From: Podocnemis expansa
Lineage: Eukaryota > Chordata > Testudines > Podocnemididae
Reading direction: 5' to 3'
Length of the DNA stretch: 64,000 nucleotides
NCBI GenBank assembly: GCA_007922195.1
Contig: ML682227.1
Location: forward strand, 883,512-947,511
Made by a program: the position numbers and the translations under genes. Under the pieces are notes generated by a model. The model was not told the origin of the DNA. It searched no databases and saw nothing but the letters and a program-made list of their open reading frames with translations. Below are positions 53,141 through 64,000 of the stretch, one piece after another (within the stretch, counting starts at the first letter, position 1; every line of letters begins with the position of its first letter).

Positions 53141-54339
53141 GGCTTTTGAGGCACTTCTTGTGGGGGTCATCCCTTAGGATGTTAGTAGAACAGAATGTGT
53201 TTATTATCTTTTATTTAAGTGTGGTTATTTCTGACTGCTTTATTAAAATGATTGGACATCGATTTGCTATATACTCACTTAAAGTCATATCCTAATCAAT
53301 AAATGAGTATTTTGTTTTATCTAAAGCAGTGTGGGCTTTAGAGGGTATGAGTGAGTGAGGCTGGGCAAGATCTACTTCAGTGTTAAATGGATGGATGTGA
53401 GATTATGGTGACCGGGAGTGTGTCCCAATCCCTGTAAAACAGAAGTTCCCACTGTGGTGCCTGGGACTGAGGGTATTCACTTGGGGACTGCACCACAGGT
53501 GACCAGTAGTGCACCCCACTGCCTTGGGTCACCTGGCAGAGCAAGGTCCAGGAGGTCACAGTGATGCAATGGATTGGATCTGGGAAGCTGTCTGTCACAC
53601 CCACCCTGCCCCATAGCTAAGACCGCTTATAGGCATCAGCACCTATATCTTCCTCCTGTGATCTAACAAGGGCACTGACCATAGGCTCCCAGTTCCCCAT
53701 CTTTCACCTCTCTTGGATAGAGACACCGTTCTCTCTCCCTGCTGACAAGGGTATTTTCAGGCTACCCCATGCCCTGCCTACTTTGTGATATTTGCAGGAA
53801 ACCAGGCATTCCACATGGCCAACCTCAGTGGTATGCTTTTTTTTTTTTTTTTGCAGAGGCTATAAACATTATGATTTCCCACAGTTATAAGTGATCATGG
53901 AGCCATTTCTAAGCAAACAGATTTATCCTTATGTAAAAGCATTACAGACAAAACATTTTAAAAAGTACAAGAACCTATATGTAAGCTAATAACCTTACCA
54001 GAGATCACCCAATTACAACAAGGGCTCTGGATTGGAGACCTTCACATCCCACACAGAATTTTCCCCTTGAGGTTAAAAATTCATAATTTGCTCAGAATAT
54101 GAACCATCAGTCAGTTTCTCCTTTTTACTGGTTTGGCCTTTAATCTTCAGGCTCTAGGAATAAATAACCAGCATCTAATGGTTCCTTCCTCAGAGTGTAG
54201 CTTCACAGGGCTTTGTTTTTTGCCTGACCAAATTTGTATTTTCCTCTGTGATGCTCTCTGGATTTAAGAGACCATTTATGATATTATTTCATATCAATAT
54301 TTGATAACTGCAATAATCTAGATGAGATATGCCATGTTG

Positions 54340-54910
54340 GGTACTAGGGGAATTGCTGTCCCCAGAAAACATTCATGGCACACAGGCTCCGGGCCCCTTA
54401 GGGCATCCCATCCCCCAGTGCGTGCATCCCTGGGTCTGATCTGCCTGCACCACCAGGGCCCTGGAGCTGGACCACAGGCAGAGCAGCTTGGGCCAGGCCA
54501 CATCTCCAGGCCGAGGATGGTGCTTAGCTGAACCCCAAGCTGGGCCCAAACCCTGAGTCATGCTGCCAGGCCTGGGCTCAACCTTGAGTCACACCACTGG
54601 GCCGAGCCCAAGTCCCAGGCTGGGCAAAAGCCCAAGCCCAAGTTGCACCACTGGGCCGAGCTGTGCTGCCAGACGCGAGCCTGTGATGCTCTGCTCTCAC
54701 TGCTGCCCAACTCCTGAGGCTCCTCCTAGCACTTGCCTGCTAGGTATGGGGCCTGAAGCCTCCAGGGTAGATGTGGGCAGGGCCCAACTCTTTATACAAA
54801 TTTATTTATCACATGAGCTTTCATGGAAGAAAATCCCTCTTCATCAGGCTCTTGAAGATAGAGATTTGAAGTGGGATTTTTCCCTACGAAAGCTCACTGG
54901 TTATATATAT
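54340..54910. repeat. GC-rich repeat plus fold-back family fragment
   Basis: The first part (54360-54780) has repeated 'gggccgagc/caagccc' segments. The second (54815-54905) is the 'catgagctttcatgg' fold-back family. Confidence 0.5.
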
Positions 54911-55029
54911 ACCATACCTGTATTAAAAGTTAATTAATATGTTTGAGATAGCTGTATTTCAAATTGGAATGTGTTTCTGAGAGACACCCCAGTCAGTATG
55001 TCTGTAGTGCTATGTCTACACTTACATGT

Positions 55030-55440
55030 GAATTTGAGTTGATTGTGCTTCACCACCCTCCTAGTGAGAAAGTTTTTCCTAATATCCAGTCTCGACTTCT
55101 GCAGATGCAACTGGAAACCATTGTTCCTTGTTCTGTCCTCTGTTACCACTGAAAACAGCCAGCTCCCTCCTCTTTGGAGCACGCTTTCAAGTAGTTGAAG
55201 GTTGCTATCAAATCCCCCCTCAGTCTTCCCTTCTGCAGACTAAATAAGCCTAGTTCCTTCAGTATTTCCTTGTAAGTCATATGCCTCAGCCCTCTAATCA
55301 TTTTCGTTGCCCTTCACTGGACTCTTTCTAATTTGTCAACATTCTTTCTGTAGGGAGAGCCCAAAACTGGGCACAGTATTCCAGATGCAGCTTCACCAGT
55401 GCCAAATAGAGGGGAATAATCACATCCCTCGATCTGCTGG
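55030..55440 (-). mobile_element. CR1 LINE fragment
   Basis: The plus-strand text 'agtgagaaagtttttcctaa' and 'atcaaatcccccctcag' is the reverse complement of the CR1 3' region, and the same family is found at 62530-63090. Confidence 0.8.
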
Positions 55441-55799
55441 CAACACTCCTACTGATACAACCCAATATGCTGTTTGGCCTTTCTGGCAAAAAGGGCACAC
55501 TCTTGACTCATATCCAGCTTCCCAAATTGAAACTACTGCAGAATCCAAACTACAGAATCTAAACTGCTGCATTGATTTGCTGTAACTGCCTGACGTGATC
55601 CTATGACTTACACTTCCCTGCATTTATTTTCCTCCCATTCTGTAAGCTTCCCATCTTCAAAGCGTCTAATGAAGTAGGATTTTTTCCTATTAAAGCTCAT
55701 GCAATAAATAAATCTTTTAGTCTTTAAAAGTGCCACAGGACTCCTAGTTTGTTTTGCTGAACTAGACTAACACGCCTCCCCCTTTGGAACTTATCTTAG

Positions 55800-58140
55800 G
55801 CAGTTACAGTTAAAATGTTTGGTCCTTGCTTTTTATCAAGAAAAGAAGACTCATAAAAATTCAAATACATTAAAAAACAAAACAATTTTTTATCTGGTTC
55901 CTTCCTTACATGTCAGGCCAATAGACAATTACAATGACATACAAGTATTTCATTTCCTCCACATTAGGCTCTTCCTCATGATAATCTTTAGTTGTTGCAT
56001 TGTTTCTCATTGTTGAGAAACACTGTCTGTCTACTTTGTGTCTTAATCCATGGGGAAGGAGGAGCCTATCTGCTGTTAATAATAATCTAGATCTTCTGTT
56101 GGTATTTGTTCCAGCATCTGTTCAAGACAGGCTTCTGCTCTCTTTCCACTATCGGTGAGGCACAAAGAGACTAGTGAATTGAAGAAGTTTCTGGCCCTCA
56201 GGGCCTGGCTGCCTATTAGGCAAATTCTTATTTTATTTTCATTCTGTACCTCCAAACTGGCAAAGTCTTAAAATGTGTTGTGAAGGTTTTACAGATCACC
56301 AACATTTCTTCCTGTTCTTGAATGCTGGTAGTAAACACAAGGAAGATGTTCCCGGGTGAATCTGAAGAATCAGAATATTCACTTGTCATGTTATAGACAT
56401 GTGTGATCTGATCATGGATCTGCACAGACCACCTCAGTGACCTAATCCACCTTATTGCAGCACTACCAGATGCATACTTTTTGGAGCACAAACATTCCTC
56501 TGTTTTGATCTAAGCCTATCCATTTTAGGAGACAACTGAAATAACCATGCAGTATCTCAAGGATGTTTTCATATACTCAAAGCCAGATCCTTAGCAAAAA
56601 TTGGTGTAAATCTTTTGATTTCACTGAGCTATGTTGATTTACATGAGATGAGAGGCTGGCCTTCCTAGGTCATTGATTCATCTGCAGCTCCAATGTTAAT
56701 GACCAAAAGCTGTTCCTATGTGGTAGTGCTTAGAGGTCTATGTGAAACAAATTCATGGATCCCAGTCTTGCTTTGAGAAGGATGAAGTTTACAGCACAAA
56801 AATCACTACCAGATAAAAATTAATAGGCTCTCCTTGCCACTCTCAACAGAGGGATCAGAACTGGAACATGCCATAGTATGGTCACTGTCTCTTTTAGAGG
56901 TGATCCCTTAGGCCAAGCATGAGGTAAGCATTTGGACAATATTCATAAGGCGTTGGACATGGAAGAAGATTGTGCTACTGGCCTCTGGGTTGCAGCTATT
57001 CTGGAAACAGAGGCATCAGCTTCCAGTACTATCCTCTGCATCTTACACTTGCACTAATGAAAAAAAAAACAAAAACAAAAACAAAAAACATAAACTAGTT
57101 GCTTGTTCTTAATGGTCATGAATCATAGACACTTGCAACCACAAAACCTCAGGAAACCGCAACCTCAGGAACAGAGAAGACAAAAAATATGAGAAAAGGT
57201 CAGTGCTGACATCATTTACCCTTGATTGTGAAATCCCTCTCCACCATCTGCTAAGCAGCAACGATGATATCTGGGAAGAATCTGAGCTGCAACTGCAGGG
57301 CTGCTGTTCCCTGCTAACCTCTGTGGGTCTTTCCTGCATTTTGCAAGCCATAGCTGATAGAGTGTTTGCCATCATACCACAGCACCAAGTGCTTCTGCAG
57401 TGTCAGTCTGGAAAAATACTTGAAAGTGATTGAAATCTCAGTGCAAGATGGCAAAAGCTTTGAGAGGAATATTTTGTATACATGTGCTGACTTATCACCA
57501 ACTCTCGAGGATTTTAAGACACAGCATAACATGACTGAAACTTAATGAGTAAATCTGGGTGTAATGTCTTGTTTACTAACCTTTCCAGAATCCTCACATG
57601 GATTCTAGAATAAACAGAGAAGACACTGTACCTGATTATAGCAACCAAGGATTTGAACTGAGCTCAGTGCCAGCTGGGAGAGGCCTGTGGACATAAAGTA
57701 GTGATTACTGTGTGACTTCTCATGCACTGTAGTCATGACTGACAAGAGCCACAGTTAATGGACCACCTTACTATTGAGTTTCAGTGCCTCATTTCAAGGG
57801 ACTTTCAAAGATCTGTAAGACATTTATCTTTCTTCTCTGCCTGTGTAATGCGTTTTGTCTGTGATGGGACGGGACAAGCAAGGGAAGCAAATATAACTCT
57901 TTTCTGCATATGCTCTATTGTCTTGGATAACAAGGTTTGGAAAATCCCTTAGCTTTCCATTTTAGTTTGGAGTGGGGTGAGAGCTACCCAAGAATCTCAC
58001 AGGTTCTCTGGAGTCACCAAGGAGGACAGTTGAGCACTGGAATAGGTAACCTAGCATAGGTGGACTGTTCGTTCCTTACCAAAACTTACTGAGTCTTTTT
58101 GGTTGGTATTGCTTGAGAAAGCAGGACCCTGAAGTGGACA
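55800..58140. other. Intergenic, nothing recognised
   Basis: Apart from an A/C-rich run at 57061-57090 I see no repeats or exons. The 87- and 88-codon minus frames at 56228-56491 and 57109-57375 show no known motif. Confidence 0.5.
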
Positions 58141-58980
58141 GCTCCAGAGAGGCTGACAAGCCAAATCAGCCTGATAGATAGGGTGGACTGGCCAATGAAG
58201 AACTCAGGAGGGTGGGAAAGTCAGGAAGGTACTCCCTCCTGCTTCCAAGTGAGTTGGAGTTACTTTCCTGTACTTGGGCAGATAGCCAGGCCAAGCTGGG
58301 CAGAGAGCAGTCAGTGACTAGGAAGACAGACCAGGGAGCTGAGCTGAGCACGAGTGGAGCTGGGCCTGTGGCTGACTGGAAGTGGGTGTGGAGGCCAGAG
58401 AGGAAACCTAGGAAGATGAGCTGAACTGAGCAGCACAGACCCACAGCAGCAGAAGCAGAGAGTGCAGGGCATCTCCCAGGGAGACAAACTGAGCAGAGTC
58501 AAGCTGTGCTGAAGCACAGTGGAGGTGGGGCTGGGGCAGGAGTCATCTGGATCTGGGTGCAGTGAGTAGATAGGTAGAGTGGAGACACCCTAGACAGGGC
58601 CTGGTGCAGGCAGACACCACCAGTCAAGAGGCGTCACAAGACAGATTCATGGGGGAATCTTGAACCCGAGACGGGCCTGACGCTGGGGAGAAGGGCCCTG
58701 ACTCCTAAAACATAGGAGCATGTGACCACCACCAGAACCAGGGTCTGACTCTGCATCTCTACAGTATACCAAGGGCTTGAGGAGGGGCCCTGTAATGTGT
58801 GGAAAACAGGCTGTGAACATCGCTCACACCCCAGAGATGCTGTGTTCAGTGCTCCCATGCCAGGGAATGGTGTTGGGTGTTTTCCTTTAACCTTTCTCCT
58901 CTTTTCTTATTTTTTATTTGATTTTTGATTTGCTGTTTGTTTAATAAATTGTATTTCTTTGAATGATTTACAATGATTAG
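58140..58980 (+). mobile_element. LTR-like sequence with AATAAA
   Basis: An AG-rich body is followed by a T-rich stretch and AATAAA at 58943-58948, close in plan to 43000-43800. No genes are present. Confidence 0.45.
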
Positions 58981-59359
58981 TGGTCCAGGGAATTTCCCAG
59001 TTAGCACCCTGGAGTGGGGACACCCTAGTCCCTGCCTTGAGTGACCACAAGAAAATTGGGGCCAAGTTCCCAGGAGTTCAGGGGCCAGACCTGTCAGCTT
59101 ACAGGCACTGCACCACATGGGTGAGTGGAAGGGGAGCCTTGGAGGTCAGGCAGGTCTCTAGGTAAAGAGAGTGGGAGCAAGGACTCAGATCCTCTTCCTA
59201 AGTCACCTTCACTGGGGTCATTGTATGAGCCAGGTAGATTCCTCACAATAGTAGGCCCAGTCCTCCTCCACTTACACGAGGGAAATTGTGGGATCACTGT
59301 CACTGGAGGCTTCTATAAACAGGTCGAATACACACCTGTCAAGAATGGGCTAAGTATAT

Positions 59360-60050
59360 TTATCCTGGCTCAGCACAGGCGGGGCTGGGGCCAGCTGTGG
59401 AGGAATGGTGGAGGTGGGAGGCACACAAGGCAGGGCAGGGCAGGGATGGATTACATCTGCTGGTGGCCCAGGGTAGCCCACTCTCTGCCCCCGTCCGCAC
59501 TGCAGTGCAGGCTGGGCTGCCAGATCCACCAGCTGTGCAGGACAGCCCAGCTCTCAGTGTTGTGGGGAGTGGTGCTGGCCAGGCCACAGATCAGCCAGTT
59601 GTAGAAGATGGGGGCCTGGCCAAGTGGCACGTGGGGGCCTGAGGGCCAGAGACAGGCCAGCCATGAGATTGGGGGTGGTATCAAGCTGACACTGGGCAGC
59701 TCTGGACCCACTGATTAGCCAGCTGCAAGGGTGGGCCAGCAATGGGGGTGTATGCTCAGAGCTAGGGCAGTGACCGGTGGGCCCGCAGGCTGGCCAGGCA
59801 GTGCAGGGGGCATGGGACTAGGGCAGGCCAGTACCAGGATGTCCCAGGGTCCACTGGCTGGCAGGTGTGGGTGCAGGGCAGTGCTAGGGCCCAGCAGACC
59901 AGCCCCCCCACGTGATGGGCACTCAGGCTGGCAGGTGCCCGATACATTTTTTGCTGGGCTCAAAGGAGGCAGGGCCCATTCGAGCCCTTGACCCTTTCAA
60001 ACCTAGGTCTGCAGCCCCTAACCCCCTTCATTAATCCAACCCTGGCCTGG
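59360..60050. repeat. GC-rich non-autonomous element
   Basis: It ends 'attaatccaaccctggcc', the reverse complement of the opening motif of the element at 26871, so it is probably the same family in opposite orientation. The 159-codon frame 59125-59604 is not a known protein. Confidence 0.5.
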
Positions 60051-60299
60051 CTGTGGGGATGAAAAGCATGTACAGGGCTTGGTGAGCAGTTTCAGCAGTG
60101 GGGAGAGGGGGTAAAAATTCCACCTTTTTCTTTGTCTGTGACCATTTTGTTCATTTTTACCCTGAGTTTTCCATCACTTTTGGCTAATTTACCAGAGAAA
60201 GTTGATAACCGTATGTATGAGGAAGCACTAGAAAAAGAAAAGAAAAGAAAACAAAACCAAAAAAAAAAAAAAAAACCAACACGCTGGGAGTATTTAGTC

Positions 60300-60872
60300 T
60301 GCAGAAAAGATGACTGACAGGAGGCCTATAAACAGTCCTCCACTGTGTTAAGGGCAGTTATAAAGAGGATGTTGATCAGTTGTTTATATCAACTGAAGGT
60401 ACAACAAAAACGAATGAGATTAATCTTCATCAAGATAGATTTAGTTTAGATATTGGGAAAAGCCTTTGAACTAAAGGGGTAGTAAAGTTGTGAAGGAGGC
60501 TTCCAGGGGAGGTTGCAGTCTGTCTCAGTGGAGATTTTTAAGAAAAGGCTGGACAAACACCTGTCAGGGATGGTCTAGGTCAGGGGTCTCAAACTCAAAT
60601 CACCATGAGGGTCGCATGAGGACTAATAGAGGGCCATATGAAGATTAGTACAGTAGCCAAGGGCTGCACCACTGAAACCTTTCCATACAATGTTATTGCA
60701 AATATCAGTAATGATCACGTCATTGCAAGCCCCAGGAAATGCTCTAGGGGCCGCATGCAGCGCCCGGGCCGCATGTTTGAAACCCCTGGTCTAGGTTTAC
60801 TGTTTCCAGCCTCCCAGCAGGGGTCTGAATTTGCTGACCTCACAAGTTTCCCTTCAGCCCTACATTTTTATG
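60300..60872 (+). mobile_element. CR1 LINE 3' fragment, split by a hAT element
   Basis: The CR1 text 'ggctggacaaacacctgtcagg' is interrupted at 60580 and resumes at 60797, ending with the 'ttcagccctacatttttatg' tail. A 15-A run at 60259-60273 precedes it. Confidence 0.75.
60581..60788. mobile_element. Non-autonomous hAT element with exact 8-bp target duplication
   Basis: GTCTAGGT stands on both sides (60573-60580, 60789-60796). The ends CAGGGGTCTCAAAC and GTTTGAAACCCCTG are inverted repeats. It is 208 bp and carries no gene. Confidence 0.92.
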
Positions 60873-60910
60873 TTCACCCTCTTTGAAAAAAGAACAGCTC
60901 TGACACAGAG

Positions 60911-62225
60911 AGTATGTCTACACACACACTTAAATTCAATCTAATAAACATTAGGTCGAATTTAAAAATAGACCTGTCTACACAGCACTTGGCAGATTCA
61001 ACCTAAGGCTTCCCTTAGGCTGAATCCAGCAGAGATCCCTTCGAAGTTACAGAACCTCCCATAACTTCAAAGTGATGCTCAGTTTGAATCCCCTCATTCA
61101 AACTGATGCTGTGTAGATGTATGAATTCAAAGTAGAGTTAGTTCAAATTCATAATGGTTGACTTTCCTTGCAGGGTGCATGGCACCCTGAGATGAGGACC
61201 AGCCCTCTAGCACCTGGGGCAAGCAGCCCCAAAGGTGCCACCCTACTGCCCTGGAGTGGGGACTAGAGCCCCATCTGGTGGGGAGAAAGGATCCCTGCGC
61301 AGGGCTCCCAAACCCCCCTGGGCACGTGGGGGAAAAGGAGCCCTGCACGAGGCTCCTAAACCCTGCTGGCTGTGTGGGGAGAAAGGAGCCCTGTGTAGGA
61401 CTCTGAACCCCCGCTTGCCACATGGGGAGAAAGGAGCCCTGCACAGGGCTCCTTTCTCCTTGCGTGGCCAGCGGGATTTGGGAGCTGCGTGCAGGGCTCC
61501 TTTCTCCCCATGTGGCCAGTGGGGTTTGGGAGCCCCGCGCAGGGCTGCTTTCTCCCCGCGCTGCCAGGGGGGTTGGGGACCTCGTGCAGCACTCTTTTCT
61601 CCCCGCACCGCCAGTGGGGTATGGGAGCCCTGCGCAGAGTTCCTTTTTCCCTGCACTGCCAACGGGGCTCCTGCAGGGTGCGGGGATGTCCCCTGCCCCC
61701 ACTGTCAGCAGGGGGACAAGACATTCCCCCTGCCCCATGCTGATGGGGGGGGATTCCGCAAGCTGGCACAGTGGAGCGGCGGAGAAAGGATTCCCCCAGC
61801 CAGGCGCTGACAGCTCAAGGCTGGGGGAATCCTTTTTCCCACACCCCCACTAGGCTGTGTGTGTGAGGGTTGCCCTGACCCCAAGGAGCCCTGATAGGGG
61901 AAAACTTCCTCTGCCAGCCTCCTACCTTCTCAGCTGCACCTGGGAGAAAGCATCCCCTGCCCATCTCTAGCGGCACTGCACCTAGACCTATGCAGGGGAT
62001 GTTTTGCCCTGTGCTGGGCTCCAGGTAGTGGAGCCTGGCAGAGGATTGGGTGGCAACATGGCCCTGCCAGGGGGCCATGTTGCCACACCTCCCATGATGC
62101 CACTCTTCCAGTTCAAACTAGCAAGTCCAGTCTATGGACATGCTAGTTGAAATTGGTTTTCCTACTCTGGCCATGTTAGTTCAAATTGAGTCAATTCAAA
62201 CTAACAGTCTAAGTGCAGACATACC
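60911..62225. mobile_element. Large MITE with GC-rich palindromic core
   Basis: The ends 'gtatgtctacac' and 'gtgcagacatac' are inverted repeats, with 'acagaga'/'ccagaga' flanks as a possible target duplication. Between AT-rich shoulders lies a GC-rich core with an inverted array (61255-61690). Frames of 191 (plus) and 203 (minus) codons result from the array. Confidence 0.65.
61255..61690. repeat. Inverted array of about 65-bp GC-rich units
   Basis: About four 'ggggagaaaggagccctg' units lie left of a centre near 61445 and about four reverse-complement 'agggctcctttctcccc' units lie right of it. Confidence 0.75.
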
Positions 62226-62529
62226 CAGAGAGGACACTGAATGCTAGCTACATTTGGCAGCCGGCAGTGCTCTAGCCCTACTCCGAACCCACTGACCTAG
62301 GGATAAAGAACTATTATGCTGCTTTGGAAAGGATGAATTGGCCCTATATGTGGAGGAGGAGAAGCCATGTTCCCTCATCACTGGGAGGATCATGACCACT
62401 GATAGGAGTGGTGGGTGACTCCCTTCTGAGAGGTAGAAAAACCCATCTTTTGGCCTGACATGGCATCCAGGGAGCTGTGTTGCTTTACAGGGGTCAGCAT
62501 CCAAGATATTATGAAAATATTGTTGAGGA

Positions 62530-63090
62530 TCTTAGAATGATAGAAGATATGGGCTGGAAGGGACCTCAGGAGATCATTTAGTCTAACTCCCTACTCCAAG
62601 TAGTATCAACCCCTTACTAAATCATCTCAGCCAGGGTTTCTCAAGTTGGGCCTTAAAAATTCTAAGGATGGAGATGCCGCGACCTCCCTAGGTAAGCCAT
62701 TCCAATGCTTCAGCATCCTCCTAGTGGAAAAGCTTTTCCTAATATACAACCTAGACTGCTCCTTCTCCAACTTAAGACAATGCCCCTCGTTCTGTTATCT
62801 GTTACCACTGAGAACGAGCTACCTCCATCCTCCCTGGAAGCCCTTTTCAGGTAGTTAAAGTCTGCTATCAAATCACCCCTCACTTCTCTCTTCTGCAGAT
62901 GGAATAAGCCCAGTTCCTAAGCCTCTCCTCATAATTCATATGCCCCAGCTCCCACATTCATTTTTGTTGTCCTCTGCTGGACTATCCCCAATTGGTCCAC
63001 AACCTTTCTGTAGCAGGGGATCCAGCAGTAAACACAATACTCCAGATGAGGCCAAGTACTGGTAAAATAGTCCTAGGTAAGTCTCACGGA
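62530..63090 (-). mobile_element. CR1 LINE 3' end
   Basis: It begins (as 3' terminus on the minus strand) with 'cttagaatgatagaa' and 'ctggaagggacctcagga', then the CR1 3' region through 'caaatcacccctcac' up to 'atactccagatgaggcc'. Confidence 0.82.
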
Positions 63091-63236
63091 GAGTGTAGGA
63101 ACAGCCACAGAATATCACTGTTTTGTTATTTTTGGTTTGTTTATTTTGGGCAAGGGGAAGTAGCAGAAAGGGAAGCGTGAAGCAGAAGAGGGAAAGAAGC
63201 AGATGCTGAGTTCACCAAGATGCAGTTAGGAGAGCT

Positions 63237-63527
63237 GTGTGCATAGTGAGATCTGTCAGCCGCAGTTCAGAAGAAGTTGAAGTGAGTGACCGTGCTGCAC
63301 TCCTTTGCCATGAGGCAGGATGGGACACTTGTTTGAGGCCTGGGAAGCCATTCTTTCTCCCACAGGGCATGCAGGAAACCAAGCAGATGGTTTCCCAGGT
63401 GATCCAGCAGAAGCAGCAGCAATGGCGAGAGGTCCAGAGCGGTGAAGGCTACAGTAGAATAGACGGGGTCAGAGTTGTTGGAGCCCAGCTACAGTTATAC
63501 ATAGGCACTCAGAGCTTGCTTTGCTGA
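63237..63527 (+). other. Unrecognised exon-like open frame
   Basis: A pyrimidine-rich tract and CAG end at about 63365, then come 30 or so codons rich in Gln (MQETKQMVSQVIQQKQQQW) that would form a coiled coil. The frame ends with TGA at 63525-63527. No family is recognised, and no clear partner exon is seen. The rest of the window to 64000 shows nothing. Confidence 0.25.
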
Positions 63528-64000
63528 TTGTGAATGTCTCAGGCAGGGAATTACAATAGCAAAGCATTTTAGGAACATAAGAACTACAGGGTAAAAAGTG
63601 TCACCACACCTCACTTGTCTGGATAGAACCTCAGAACAGGACAGTCTTCAAGTGCTGTTTTAAAATTATACTTGGAAAACAACACAGTAATAATAGAAAG
63701 ATGGAAACAATGATAGTGTCTCATATAGGTTTGGGTGATGGGGTGTGTGATGTTCCCCTCCTGCAATCTGCTGCTGTGCCTCCTGATTGCCCATCCTGGA
63801 TTCCAACTTACCCCACATCATTTTTGCTCCAACTCAGATATGCACACTTTCACTCATTCCAAAATCCATGCTGCTTTAGATAAAACAAAGATTAATGTAT
63901 TGATTAAAACACAATTTTTGATTGAGTATACAGCAAATCAATGCACAATCAGTGAGTTTACAACAATCTAACCTAATATCAGTACTACACTCAAATTTGG

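Larger units (their letters stand above)
44805..54060. repeat. Segmental duplication, 5' block, copy 2 (gene A side)
   Basis: This is the partner of 1-6490. It holds gene A exon 1 and its upstream sequence. Insertions absent from the partner are at 46017-46843, 47130-47605, 48530-50700 and 50772-51252. The part 51850-53160 does not match its expected partner (4500-5150). Confidence 0.8.

Noticed and set aside
56228..56491. 87-codon minus-strand frame as part of a receptor gene
   Set aside because: No recognisable domain, no splice-site support, and no copy elsewhere in the window.
61127..61853. Frames of 203, 191, 143, 139 and 137 codons on both strands
   Set aside because: They are translations of an inverted GC-rich repeat array.

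Overview
The window is nuclear DNA of a vertebrate, very probably a turtle. The basis is spliced genes with long introns, CR1 LINE fragments, a Tx1-type LINE, tRNA-derived SINE pieces whose tail matches the CR1 3' end (the arrangement described for cryptodiran turtle SINEs), and many hAT-like non-autonomous elements with short TIRs and 8-bp target duplications. There are no prokaryotic features, tRNA or rRNA genes that I can see. The species call is inference; a softshell-type turtle is only a guess.

The real genes are C-type lectin-like receptors of the CLEC12B/CLEC12A type, all on the minus strand, as in the NK/myeloid lectin gene complex. I could assemble one complete gene by hand (gene A). 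It has six coding exons at 47732-47822 (ITIM tail), 27501-27599 (transmembrane), 26158-26304 (stalk), 22304-22458, 20290-20405 and 19069-19228 (three CTLD exons). All splice phases agree, the consensus splice sites are present, and the predicted protein has 255 residues. Downstream, 10208-16790 holds a second body (gene B) with only TM, stalk and first CTLD exons. It carries two premature stops, a lost CTLD cysteine and a lost splice donor, so it is a pseudogene. At 2438-2528 lies the first coding exon of a third copy (gene C), whose other exons would be left of the window.

The layout reflects two duplications: a 5' block (promoter plus exon 1) at about 1-6490 and 44805-54060, and a body block at about 9190-16860 and 20960-27610. 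The copies differ by clean insertions (solo LTR, hAT elements, MITEs), so each serves as an empty site for the other.

Gene A intron 1 (20 kb) contains a nest of retroelements: a decayed Tx1-like LINE on the minus strand (about 27880-33890); a plus-strand Gmr1-like Ty3/gypsy element (about 35165-42425) with a SCAN-type gag and integrase ahead of reverse transcriptase; and, inserted in its RT, a 3.3-kb PNMA-type gypsy element (38266-41567) with a 4-bp target duplication and unusual inverted terminal sequences. To the right, 48-64 kb is intergenic and made of CR1 pieces, MITEs, GC-rich non-autonomous elements and LTR-like sequence, with no recognised gene.
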